Virus record (IMG/VR): IMGVR_UViG_3300027759_000101 | Coordinates: 1 to 59,262 of that record | Reading direction: 5' to 3' (one strand) | Source of the DNA: a virus | DNA: 59,262 nucleotides | In this document: positions 7,906 through 15,186 of the stretch, piece after piece | Layout: each line of letters begins with the position of its first letter | Numbering within the stretch: the first letter of the stretch is position 1 | The notes under the pieces: generated by a model | What the model saw: only the letters and a program-made list of their open reading frames with translations | What the model was told of the DNA's origin: nothing | Database searches by the model: none | Translations under genes and position numbers: made by a program

Positions 7906-8406
7906 TTACTTTCCTTCTTCTTCTGTTAGCATTTGTTTCTTGCTCACAGCTTCAGACGGATCATCAATCTTGATCTTCTTTGATTTCTTTTCTTCTGGAA
8001 TGAATCGTTCTAACCAGACCTTCAGCATACCGTTTAGCAATTCAGCATTCTTAATCTCGACTGAATCGGCTAGAGTGAAGGTACGAGCGAATGAACGGTC
8101 TGCAATACCTTTGAAGATATAACTCTCCGCATTATCTTTGTCAGAATCAATATTGCCTTTGATGGTGAGAGAACCATCAAGCATTTCAATTTCAAGGTCT
8201 TGCTTGCCGAAGCCGGCAACAGCAACCTCGATTACATACTTGTTATCTTCTACTTTACGGATATTGTATGGAGGGTAGGTAGGAATCTTAGGAAGGTTAT
8301 CCATTGCATCTTTCATTCGATTCAAAATCTGATCAGAACCAATCATAGATTTTGTGAGTGAAGGAAAAGAAAATGGATCGAAATAAGGAACTTTATTGAG
8401 TGTCAT
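7906..8406 (-). CDS. hsp20: Small heat-shock protein Hsp20 (alpha-crystallin family)
   Basis: This is a 166-residue IbpA-type chaperone that would hold unfolding proteins in the cytoplasm. The alpha-crystallin domain runs from about residue 50 to 140: YPPYNIRKVEDNKYVIEVAV, then FGKQDLEIE, then IADRSFARTFTLAD, then LLNGMLKVWLERFIPE carrying an L-x-V-type strand. The tail (KKSKKIKID) has the short I-x-I-like end of the family. The ATG at 8406 is chosen because AGGAG lies eight bases before it; the longer frame at 8451 has no site. Hsp20 is a shared gene of marine T4-like phages. It heads an operon with the DUF1127 gene behind its own promoter. Confidence 0.9.
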   Translation of the reverse strand: MTLNKVPYFDPFSFPSLTKSMIGSDQILNRMKDAMDNLPKIPTYPPYNIRKVEDNKYVIEVAVAGFGKQDLEIEMLDGSLTIKGNIDSDKDNAESYIFKGIADRSFARTFTLADSVEIKNAELLNGMLKVWLERFIPEEKKSKKIKIDDPSEAVSKKQMLTEEEGK

Positions 8407-8470
8407 AGCTGTAACTCCTGTTAAGCAAGTTAGGTTAAACTGTTCTCCCATAAGGCGAGAACTACCATTA

Positions 8471-8499
8471 TATATAACACTTTTAGGTCAGGAAGTCAA
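8471..8499 (-). promoter_or_regulatory. Sigma70-type promoter upstream of hsp20
   Basis: On the minus strand, TTGACT at 8499-8494 is separated by 17 nt from TATATA at 8476-8471. A shifted TATAAT overlaps it two to four bases further on. It sits between the PAAR gene and hsp20 in the only sizeable non-coding gap of this area, and would drive hsp20, the DUF1127 gene and the small ORF. Confidence 0.65.
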
Positions 8500-8517
8500 G
8501 TATTCGAAAAAATATTT

Positions 8518-8904
8518 TTATACACCGGGTGCACCACCAGCAAAGACTGTTGGTGATCCTTGTGCAACAAACATACAAGGAAGACCAGCCGGAATTGGAG
8601 GCACAACCACTCCAGGTGCACCAGCAGGATACTGCCAAGACTCACCAGTTCCAATTAGTAATGAAGTCATTCTGGCTACAGCACAACCATGAACTCTAAC
8701 GGTTGTTGAACCTAGAGCAACAGCACCAAAATGAACAATGCACCATTTACCAAATCGAACAGTATGTAAGGTTGTAAGACAGCCGACAAAACTCATTGGT
8801 CTACCGTTTACAAAAACCGAACCAGAACCCATCATCAATACATGAGGCATAAAGCATGTTGGATGTGGTATCGCGGCATCACCTAATCTTGAAACGGCTG
8901 GCAT
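8518..8904 (-). CDS. PAAR-motif spike-tip protein (gp5.4-like)
   Basis: The 128-residue protein has the PAAR architecture that caps the central baseplate spike in contractile tails. It starts PAVSRLGDAAIPHP, and His and Cys residues that could bind metal recur (HPTCFMPH, VGCLTTLH, CIVHFG, VHGCAVAR). Glycine/valine-rich strands such as SGSVFVNGRPM follow. T4 gp5.4 is the equivalent tip protein that pierces the outer membrane. It is the last gene of a three-gene spike cluster (8518-9826), each overlapping the next by one base or sharing a stop-start. The C-terminal Pro/Gly/Ala tail has no assigned role. Confidence 0.85.
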   Translation of the reverse strand: MPAVSRLGDAAIPHPTCFMPHVLMMGSGSVFVNGRPMSFVGCLTTLHTVRFGKWCIVHFGAVALGSTTVRVHGCAVARMTSLLIGTGESWQYPAGAPGVVVPPIPAGLPCMFVAQGSPTVFAGGAPGV

Positions 8905-9479
8905 CAGTAACCTCCATTATACCTTTCAGTATCTATTGTGTTATTAGCATCATCAGATTTCAGATATGTAGCATCTACGTTATAAGTGTTTGCCTGATGT
9001 GAATTTGCAGATGTAAGTTGATAGTAATCTATCAAAAAATTATAAGCTGCTGTGATGTTCTTCTTTACTGTTCTATCGATAGTAAAAGTTCCATTACCAC
9101 CAGCCGTATAGTTTACCGTAAAGTTATGAGTTACAATTATATCATCAGTGGTGCCTGTATTCAGCCAAAACACAGTTTTATCTGGAGGTACCGAATCATA
9201 ACTAAATGCATAGTATGTTGGAGTTATACCATAACATCCATTTGGTTTATCCAGATATACTATGTTCTCAGTATTTCCTGATCTATATGATCCTGTGAAG
9301 ATTACTTTATTGCTAACCACAGATACGACAACATTTGGTTGATGAACGCTAAAAGATACATTAGTGACATTGGATATGGCCACTATAGAATTACCTGATG
9401 TTTCATCAATGACGTTTACACCATCGCTGATATACGTCCATGTGTATACGTCAGGTAAGACTGAAGGATCTAAAAGCAT
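8904..9479 (-). CDS. Beta-rich protein of the spike cluster, unknown
   Basis: This 191-residue protein, rich in Thr, Asn, Val and Tyr, has many alternating beta strands (SNVTNVSFSVHQPNVVVSVV, VIFTGSYRSGNT) and no signal peptide or membrane segment. I do not recognise a family; the composition suggests an Ig-like or beta-sandwich virion protein. It is locked between the spike-stem-like gene and the PAAR gene by stop-start overlaps at both ends. A baseplate or spike decoration role is inferred from position. Confidence 0.55.
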   Translation of the reverse strand: MLLDPSVLPDVYTWTYISDGVNVIDETSGNSIVAISNVTNVSFSVHQPNVVVSVVSNKVIFTGSYRSGNTENIVYLDKPNGCYGITPTYYAFSYDSVPPDKTVFWLNTGTTDDIIVTHNFTVNYTAGGNGTFTIDRTVKKNITAAYNFLIDYYQLTSANSHQANTYNVDATYLKSDDANNTIDTERYNGGY

Positions 9480-9826
9480 TAGTGTTCGTGGCCTTCACAA
9501 CAATGTTCTTCAGGATTTGACTGCATCACCATGGATTTCATATATGCATCCAGTTCTTCTTGTGTTGGAACCACATCATCTGGATTGAAATCGATGCGAG
9601 GGGCTTGATAGACCATATGAGTTTTTGATTCTACACGAACATCATCATCACCCATCATATTTATCTTCTTGGCATTAATGTTCAAGTCACCACTACAGTT
9701 GAAGTTCATATCATTATGACCTTCGATATTGATGTTGTTGTTTTCATCAATACGAATGGTAATCCCACCGTCAACTTCAATGACGGCAGGTCTCGATTCT
9801 ATCTTATGATGATGATAGTTTTTCAT
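9479..9826 (-). CDS. Putative spike stem protein with beta-helix repeats and His/Cys-rich ends
   Basis: The protein has 115 residues. The central part alternates short polar and hydrophobic strands (ITIRIDENNNINIEGHND, LNINAKKINMMGDDDVRVES), the pattern of the triple-stranded beta-helix that forms the C-terminal needle of T4 gp5. Unusually, the N-terminus has three consecutive histidines (MKNYHHHK) and the C-terminus ends HCCEGHEH, both possible metal sites. The adjacent PAAR gene supports a needle role. No lysozyme domain is present, so the hub and lysozyme would be encoded elsewhere. The function is inferred from repeat pattern and context. Confidence 0.6.
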   Translation of the reverse strand: MKNYHHHKIESRPAVIEVDGGITIRIDENNNINIEGHNDMNFNCSGDLNINAKKINMMGDDDVRVESKTHMVYQAPRIDFNPDDVVPTQEELDAYMKSMVMQSNPEEHCCEGHEH

Positions 9827-10380
9827 TAAGCAACCTTCTTAGGTCTTCCACGACCGCGCTTTTCAAAAACGGGTGTCTCAACACCGGTCGAACCGAGACC
9901 ACCAACACGATCAGTTTTCTGTGTTGGTGCTTCGGATGTTTCAACAATAGCATACTTCAAACTCTGCACTAATTCAGCTTGTGCGATACGGTCACCATTG
10001 CTGATAGTGACAGGATTCTCAGAATGATTGGTGAGAAGAACGAAGGTTTCTTGAAAGTAATCCGAATCGATTACGGCTTCAAGATTAGCTAGTACCAATC
10101 CTTGCTTATACGAAAGCCCTGAGCGAGGATGAATACGAATTGAATATCCTTCAGGTATATCAAAGATAATCCCAGTAGGTACCATGATGCGGTCACCAGG
10201 CATTATCACGGCTCGACCATCTTTGAGTGTTCTAGTGAAGTGTGAATTGAAAGCACTGTAGCCAGCATACTCATACTTACCATAAGCTTGGAAAGCAATA
10301 TCGAAACATGCGGCCTGTTGTGTACCAAAGGTGGGAAGAATTACTTCTGGATTAGTTTTATAGATTTTCAAAGTAGTCAT
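9826..10380 (-). CDS. dut: dUTP pyrophosphatase (dUTPase)
   Basis: This homotrimeric-type dUTPase of about 184 residues hydrolyses dUTP to dUMP, keeping uracil out of phage DNA and feeding dTMP synthesis. Conserved motifs appear in order: AACFDIAF (motif 1), IHPRSGLSYKQGL (motif 2), LEAVIDSDYFQE (motif 3, with the catalytic Asp), NGDRIAQAEL (motif 4), and a C-terminal RVGGLGSTG (motif 5). A lysine/arginine-rich tail (RGRGRPKK) follows, resembling an AT-hook. The ATG at 10380 has GGAG upstream and is preferred to 10392. It follows regA, where T4 has the polymerase gene 43. Confidence 0.9.
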   Translation of the reverse strand: MTTLKIYKTNPEVILPTFGTQQAACFDIAFQAYGKYEYAGYSAFNSHFTRTLKDGRAVIMPGDRIMVPTGIIFDIPEGYSIRIHPRSGLSYKQGLVLANLEAVIDSDYFQETFVLLTNHSENPVTISNGDRIAQAELVQSLKYAIVETSEAPTQKTDRVGGLGSTGVETPVFEKRGRGRPKKVA

Positions 10381-10413
10381 AATATACTCCATTATGTTTT
10401 ATGTAACTCTCAA

Positions 10414-10818
10414 TCAATCTTCTTTGCGTTTCTTGCCTATGTTGTATTTAGTTACAAGAATCCAATCATCTTTCTCGCGGTGTGAGATGATCTTGATCTG
10501 ACTTAGTGGTGCAACAGGGTCCTGAGACTTACTAGGATCAACCAACTTCAATAGATTCCATTCAGCCAATAGGTTAGCAATAGTATTCAGTCTAGCTTTG
10601 TCATCATCAGAGAAGTCAGACTTCTTACCATCCAGAATGAAGAGTTGCTTAAAATGTATAATATAGTATTTGCCTTGCTTATGTAAGATATGAGCAGACT
10701 GATATAGAGTTTTGTCTTTTTTAGATGCTACGCCTATACGAGATAGCGTCTCTCTAACTTTTAAGAAATCATCAGGTTCCTTTAGTAGCACCTCTATTAG
10801 TTCGTCTGGATTCAACAT
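10414..10818 (-). CDS. regA: RegA translational repressor
   Basis: This 134-residue homologue of T4 RegA binds ribosome-binding regions of early phage mRNAs and blocks their translation. The alignment is clear by eye: LLKEPDDFLKVRETLSRIGV matches the T4 LKKPEDFLKVKETLTRMG start, followed by KDKTLYQSAHILHKQGKYYI, IHFKQLFILDG and a C-terminal KYNIG. It begins inside the 3' end of gene 62 (a 47-nt overlap), with AAGGTGG before the ATG. The 62-regA order is the T4 order, but dut rather than gene 43 follows. Confidence 0.93.
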   Translation of the reverse strand: MLNPDELIEVLLKEPDDFLKVRETLSRIGVASKKDKTLYQSAHILHKQGKYYIIHFKQLFILDGKKSDFSDDDKARLNTIANLLAEWNLLKLVDPSKSQDPVAPLSQIKIISHREKDDWILVTKYNIGKKRKED

Positions 10819-11197
10819 TCAAACCACCTTTATTCAATTTTTTTCTTATTTCAATGATCTGATCAGAAGTCAAGACTGTAAGCGCCTCTTTAGCCTTCTC
10901 ATTCGAGTAGTTGAAATACTCCTTGATAGACTCCAAATCTTCGATGGTCTCACGCTTTTGCCACTTCTGGAATGGGCGGCGATACCCTCTTATTTTATTT
11001 ATAAGATAGTGATATTGAAGGAGTTTCTCGGTGTTAGGAATGAGATTCATCTGGTTCGCCTGAAGAACACAATCATAGTGAAATGATAGTGCTTTGTTAA
11101 CGACAAAAGGCACATAATCTCTCTCATTCTCTGAGGAGATTACATGCTTTTTGCTTTGTAAGATAGATGGTATTACGTCTTTGAAGAGATCAGTCAT
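10772..11197 (-). CDS. 62: Clamp loader small subunit gp62
   Basis: This 141-residue protein matches the short gp62 of marine T4-like phages: MTDLFKDVIPSILQSKKHVI at the start, YVPFVVNKALSFHYDCVLQA, then a KIRGYRRPFQKWQKR basic segment. Gp62 joins gp44 in the 4:1 ATP-driven clamp loader that places gp45 on DNA. Its ATG overlaps the stop of the ParB-like gene (ATGA). In T4, 44 and 62 are neighbours; here two extra genes separate them. It is shorter than T4 gp62 (187), as in cyanophages. Confidence 0.88.
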   Translation of the reverse strand: MTDLFKDVIPSILQSKKHVISSENERDYVPFVVNKALSFHYDCVLQANQMNLIPNTEKLLQYHYLINKIRGYRRPFQKWQKRETIEDLESIKEYFNYSNEKAKEALTVLTSDQIIEIRKKLNKGGLNVESRRTNRGATKGT

Positions 11198-12345
11198 GGA
11201 CAGGTAAACAAGCTATTCAGAACATTGATATCAGGAATATCATCCATAGAGGCTAACATGTAATTATCCAGTAGCTTTCGATGACTATCTTTTTCAAGAA
11301 ATTGTGGTATCACACCGATAACCCTCCAAAGAGGAGTTGAGTTTTGCGGCTTTGAAATCTTTATGCCAGAAAGTTCTCTGTTGATCCAACCATACATAAA
11401 GCCTTCATATTGTTCAATCGACTTTATGTAATTGTGATGATCCTCAGCAGCGTTATCTGGATTAGAATCCATAGAATATAAGATGATGTTCGTTACAATA
11501 CCCCGTGCCGCATTTGGAAGAATATGTTCACAGAATGTCATCGCATCTTTATTACCGCCTGTTTGATAAAAGGCAAAATCATCCATAGACTGGATACCAA
11601 ACTTGTTTCGATAATATGCCGCATGTCTGTTCAATGACTCTTCTAACCATGGCAGCCACTCTTTACGATCTTTGATTAGTAAGACTTGACCATTCTTGTT
11701 TCTTCTAACAGAATCTATGATACTATTGATTATTTTTGTGATGATACCGTTATTATTACTGAATACTCTGGTAACTTCCATCTCATTATACAGCCAATCT
11801 GCGATTTCAGCAGCATCATTATTCATCTCATCAGCAAGGATAATGCCTACACCAGCCGCTTCAAAATCTTTCATGGTTGCCGCTGTGGCGGGATCACGAT
11901 AATTGGCCTTCACACCATTACTATTGGTAGTTCTAACCGAGTTATCGTTTTCATATTCAAAGATGGCGCAAGGAATATATTTTTGGCCAGCACGAATAGA
12001 TGCTCGGATTCTGGTTTTACCGTCTAAGATTTTACCGTTAGAACTAACAATAGGTGGGAAATAACCTGAATCCCATCCTTTATTAGAAAGAGTATGCAAC
12101 ATATCTTCAGTTGCTTCTATCTTATTTTGCTTAAATCGAATCATTCGATTTTCTAATTTTTCATCATCATATGCAAGTTCTGAAATATCAAACCAACCAA
12201 ATTTGATGAAAGTGCCTCCAGTCTGCTTGGCTTCACAAGCAGCCTCATCAAAGGTATCATAATATGCAACCACATCTACGGCAGTACCAAAAATAGTGCG
12301 AATAGTCACTTCATCCACACTTAATGACGTATGCTTCATTAACAT
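11194..12345 (-). CDS. ParB-like domain protein inserted between clamp-loader genes
   Basis: The protein has 383 residues. Around residues 95-140 the segment SSNGKILDGKTRIRASIRAG followed by YIPCAIFEYEN matches the ParB/Srx-like fold core (ilDGhtRl.aar.ag...vpv.v). The long C-terminal part contains NAARGIVTNIILYSMDSNPD and WINRELSGIKISKP but no family I recognise. The ATG at 12345 has AAGGAG eight bases upstream. It lies in the replication operon beside a nuclease-like gene, so a DNA-binding, nucleotide-cleaving or anti-restriction role is possible; none is shown by the sequence. Confidence 0.6.
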   Translation of the reverse strand: MLMKHTSLSVDEVTIRTIFGTAVDVVAYYDTFDEAACEAKQTGGTFIKFGWFDISELAYDDEKLENRMIRFKQNKIEATEDMLHTLSNKGWDSGYFPPIVSSNGKILDGKTRIRASIRAGQKYIPCAIFEYENDNSVRTTNSNGVKANYRDPATAATMKDFEAAGVGIILADEMNNDAAEIADWLYNEMEVTRVFSNNNGIITKIINSIIDSVRRNKNGQVLLIKDRKEWLPWLEESLNRHAAYYRNKFGIQSMDDFAFYQTGGNKDAMTFCEHILPNAARGIVTNIILYSMDSNPDNAAEDHHNYIKSIEQYEGFMYGWINRELSGIKISKPQNSTPLWRVIGVIPQFLEKDSHRKLLDNYMLASMDDIPDINVLNSLFTCP

Positions 12346-12365
12346 TTAACATTCTCCTTTTCACA

Positions 12366-12815
12366 TTAGTTCCATGCACTCACTGAGTAACTCTGGAGTA
12401 GTATACACTGTTTTTTACTCAAAGTAAAGAGTTCATCCATACTTTCTTGATCGATAGGCACCGCAATCATATCTCTACCATCTTTCGTCTTGTATGATGA
12501 ATGCTTCATCTCAGCCGACTTGATGAGATAAACTTTACCATCGGAATGATGAGGCTTCTCTTTGCTAGGTACCGAGATGAAGATTACGCGGTCAGCATTC
12601 TTACACTTACGCAACTGATTAGGTTTGAAGCTGAAAGCATTCTTGTATATGTAAGGTACTTGCGTCTTCACTTCAACCTTCAACCCATCGATAATCATAT
12701 CTTTCTGACTATCATATTGATCTTCAGATAATGTTACCTTTTGCCCAGCGGCCGTGCAGTAGTTGACTATGATAGTCTCACCCGCACGACCCATCATTTC
12801 GATGCTCTTAGACAT
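12366..12815 (-). CDS. PD-(D/E)XK-like nuclease candidate
   Basis: The protein has about 149 residues. After an N-terminal GRAGETIIVNY (possible first acidic site) comes YDSQKDMIIDGLKVEVKTQV, which reads as the D-x(n)-E-x-K catalytic pattern of PD-(D/E)XK nucleases, then helical and basic segments. The ATG at 12815 overlaps the end of gene 44 by 8 bases; a GTG at 12821 is an alternative. Being in the clamp-loader operon suggests a DNA-related job. The call is motif-based and unproven; it may be a conserved phage protein of another fold. Confidence 0.5.
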   Translation of the reverse strand: MSKSIEMMGRAGETIIVNYCTAAGQKVTLSEDQYDSQKDMIIDGLKVEVKTQVPYIYKNAFSFKPNQLRKCKNADRVIFISVPSKEKPHHSDGKVYLIKSAEMKHSSYKTKDGRDMIAVPIDQESMDELFTLSKKQCILLQSYSVSAWN

Positions 12816-13743
12816 ATTCACAATCCACCATGATTTCTGTCAAGCAAGCCACAAGGTTGATCTCTTGATCAGCCACAAATGCCGCTTGATATTGATATTT
12901 GGCCAGAATAACAACCGCTTGTGGAATACTATCTGGTTTGAAATACTCATAGAGTGAGTCATAGATTTTACGGTAGATACGGGCTGGTTCAATATCAGAG
13001 TTAGCCACAACCCACTTACGCATCTCAGAGAAGTCTTGGTTCTTCAGATATCCAACCAGATCATTGATCTTCCTTACATCTGAAACCTGAGAGATGATAC
13101 CAGCATCAAGAGAACCAGAGTTGCTATATCGTTGGAGTTCATTGAGAGTCCTCCGATAATCTGGGAAAAACTTTTCGATGATTTTGATAAGGACCTGCTT
13201 GTCATATTCAACACCTTCTTTACCGAGAACGATACCCAAACGAGACATTAACTGTGATGCCATACGAGGTTTTTCATCAGGCTTCAGTGAGAAGTCAATC
13301 ACCGAACACCGAGAATGTAGAGCATCGATCAGGCGTGATTTAAAGTTACATGTGAAGATAAAGGTGCAATTATCGGAGAACTCTTCGATAGTTCCACGCA
13401 AACCAGCCTGAGCTTCTGGTGTAAGATAGTCAGCCTCATCTAGAATGATAACCTTTCGACCACCAGTCAATGAGATGGTAGAAGCATACCCTTTGATCTT
13501 AGTTCGAAGGGTATCAATACCACGCTCTTCCGATGAGTTGATGAACAGATGATTCAAGCCAATCTGTTCACACATAGCCATGGCGACTGTTGTCTTACCA
13601 ACACCAGCCGAACCAGTCAGCATGAGATTTGGAATAGAGGCGGCATCAACATAACTCTGAAACACACTCTTGATACGATCAGGTAAGATACAATCCGCTA
13701 CAGACTTAGGTCGATACTTTTCACACCAGAGAAACTCAGTCAT
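12808..13743 (-). CDS. 44: Clamp loader large subunit gp44 (AAA+)
   Basis: This 311-residue AAA+ ATPase is close in length to T4 gp44 (319). Walker A is TGSAGVGKTTVAMAM, Walker B is VIILDEADYLT, sensor 1 is FIFTCNF, and the SRC-type arginine finger is HSRCSVIDF. The N-terminus LWCEKYRPKSVADCILP is the classic RFC/gp44 opening. It loads the gp45 clamp with gp62. Its ATG overlaps the stop of the 66-residue gene by ATGA. Confidence 0.95.
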   Translation of the reverse strand: MTEFLWCEKYRPKSVADCILPDRIKSVFQSYVDAASIPNLMLTGSAGVGKTTVAMAMCEQIGLNHLFINSSEERGIDTLRTKIKGYASTISLTGGRKVIILDEADYLTPEAQAGLRGTIEEFSDNCTFIFTCNFKSRLIDALHSRCSVIDFSLKPDEKPRMASQLMSRLGIVLGKEGVEYDKQVLIKIIEKFFPDYRRTLNELQRYSNSGSLDAGIISQVSDVRKINDLVGYLKNQDFSEMRKWVVANSDIEPARIYRKIYDSLYEYFKPDSIPQAVVILAKYQYQAAFVADQEINLVACLTEIMVDCEYV

Positions 13744-13940
13744 TTTTCATCTTTCATAAACTTTTCAACCGTCCTGCGCCAAACATCTTCATTCAACTGG
13801 TCGACGATTATGTTCTTAGAATATATCATCATCAGCGATGCTAATCCTAACAACTCAACCTCATTATCGCACATCATGATGGCGTTGTCAATATGAGCCG
13901 ACAACTCCATCAATCTTTTCTTTCGTTCTGGATCGATCAT
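13740..13940 (-). CDS. 66-residue hypothetical protein
   Basis: This is a small, mostly helical protein (ERKKRLMELSAHIDNAIM, then ELLGLASLMMIYSKN). It is bounded by ATGA overlaps with the membrane-protein gene before it and gene 44 after it, so it is certainly translated in this operon if the neighbours are. No motif or known family is recognised. It could be a regulator or accessory of the replisome, but nothing in the sequence shows that. Confidence 0.6.
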   Translation of the reverse strand: MIDPERKKRLMELSAHIDNAIMMCDNEVELLGLASLMMIYSKNIIVDQLNEDVWRRTVEKFMKDEK

Positions 13941-14212
13941 TTGTTGATGATCTGCTTTTCAATATCCTTCAGAACATCATAAATTATCCGAGCATCAGCA
14001 TCACCCATAGATGCCATTTGAGAATGAGTTTCAATCTCTAGTCGGATGATTTTCAAAATGCGATTCTTTTCGGGCGTATCAGCAGTTCGATCAGCAACAC
14101 CAGCAATGCGAACCAGTGTTGCGCTTACCTTTCGACCGAAGTAGATAATGAACCCCAGAAGCCCGATGTTCATTATCAGTAACCACATATCCATGACAGT
14201 TACAAACTTCAT
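13937..14212 (-). CDS. Small single-pass membrane protein
   Basis: The protein has 91 residues. One hydrophobic segment (MWLLIMNIGLLGFIIYFG, about residues 9-26) is followed by a basic residue and a cytoplasmic-looking polar helical domain (KNRILKIIRLEIETHSQM). The topology would be N-out, C-in if it inserts. No family is recognised. It sits between dsbA and the 66-residue gene in the replication operon, with ATGA coupling downstream. Confidence 0.6.
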   Translation of the reverse strand: MKFVTVMDMWLLIMNIGLLGFIIYFGRKVSATLVRIAGVADRTADTPEKNRILKIIRLEIETHSQMASMGDADARIIYDVLKDIEKQIINK

Positions 14213-14221
14213 ATCAACTCC

Positions 14222-14515
14222 TTATGGAAGTGTTTTCATAACAACATCATACATCTCTTCGAAGTTTTTGTTTTCTTCGATCTCTTCATTGAAGTTAGCC
14301 TTGTAGTAGGCTTTAGCCATGCGGCGGACAACCTTCTTATCAACACCAAGGTCTTCGAAGACCTTGTTGATGGTTTCTTTCTGAAGGTCACGTTCAGCCG
14401 CTGTGCGGGTCATGCTATCGTTCAGTTCATTGATAGCACCGCGAAGTTTCTTCTTGTCCTCGGTTGAAAGTGAATTGACGGTTACAGTTGGGTGGTTGTG
14501 ACCAATGGTAGCCAT
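14222..14515 (-). CDS. dsbA: DsbA-like double-stranded DNA-binding protein
   Basis: The protein has 97 residues. The central and C-terminal regions (INELNDSMTRTAAERDLQKE, VFEDLGVDKKVVRRMAKAYY, FEEMYDVVM) match the pattern of T4 DsbA and its marine-phage relatives: a helical protein with a D-x-G-V-d-x-k core. T4 DsbA binds double-stranded DNA near late promoters and aids late transcription. It directly follows the clamp gene 45, itself the late-transcription activator, and its ATG overlaps the clamp stop. The family is fairly sure; the late-promoter role is taken from T4. Confidence 0.72.
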   Translation of the reverse strand: MATIGHNHPTVTVNSLSTEDKKKLRGAINELNDSMTRTAAERDLQKETINKVFEDLGVDKKVVRRMAKAYYKANFNEEIEENKNFEEMYDVVMKTLP

Positions 14516-15171
14516 TATTTCTTCTCCATCGCAATGAAATAGGTGAGATTACCGCCCTTGTTAACAAACTTAGAGAAACTGCCGATTGAAATCTCGACGG
14601 TGTAGTCATCTGGAATCAAGCGAAGATATTCAGTCTTGAAAGATACAGCGAAGTCGGCACCAGTATAGTCATCGACCTTTGTTGATGCGAAGTTCGAGGT
14701 ATCATTAGACTTTTCATGAGTTTGCAAACGAAGTTCACCATTCTTACCAACAACAGTGATGTTCGAAAGATCATTCATGGCAGCCAAGCGAAGAAGCTTG
14801 GTGAGTGTAGAGTTAGTAAGGTTGAAGGTAACATCAATATTCTTCAACACAAGGTCTTTGCCTTGAGGAGGAGAGATGATGAGACCTGGAGATGATGAGT
14901 AATAGTTCAACTGAATATCACCATCATCCATAATAACGCTCTTATCAGAGAAGGTCAATTCAGGATTCTTCAATGTGGTGACATTGCCGAGAAACTGGTT
15001 CAAGTCATAGATACCAAACGGTTCAGGGATGTTATCTTCGAGTTTAGCTTCAAACAGGATAGTCTGTTCAGGTGAGATAGTCTTTTGAACATTACCTTTT
15101 TGCAGAACAACACCAGAGTTGATGGATGCAAAGTTCTTCAATACAGTCAATGTCTGTTCAGATAGCTTCAT
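14515..15171 (-). CDS. 45: Sliding clamp gp45
   Basis: This 218-residue homologue of T4 gp45 (228) is the trimeric DNA polymerase clamp and activator of gp55-dependent late transcription. The N-terminus MKLSEQTLTVLKNFASINSG aligns closely with T4 KLSKDTTALLKNFATINSG, and IYDLNQFLGNVTTL matches the T4 IYDLNGFLG segment. The C-terminus ends with beta strands (LTYFIAMEKK) as in T4. It follows gene 1 by 15 nt and precedes dsbA. No unusual features. Confidence 0.93.
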   Translation of the reverse strand: MKLSEQTLTVLKNFASINSGVVLQKGNVQKTISPEQTILFEAKLEDNIPEPFGIYDLNQFLGNVTTLKNPELTFSDKSVIMDDGDIQLNYYSSSPGLIISPPQGKDLVLKNIDVTFNLTNSTLTKLLRLAAMNDLSNITVVGKNGELRLQTHEKSNDTSNFASTKVDDYTGADFAVSFKTEYLRLIPDDYTVEISIGSFSKFVNKGGNLTYFIAMEKK

Positions 15172-15186
15172 GATATACTCCTAATT

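Noticed and set aside
10996-11003. TATAAATA late box inside gene 62
   Set aside because: It lies within coding sequence, 178 nt from the next start, in an early replication operon; probably chance.
14222-14515. Late co-activator gp33
   Set aside because: The protein follows the clamp gene but its sequence fits DsbA (DLGVDKKVVRRMAK) rather than the gp33 pattern; gp33 was not found in the window.
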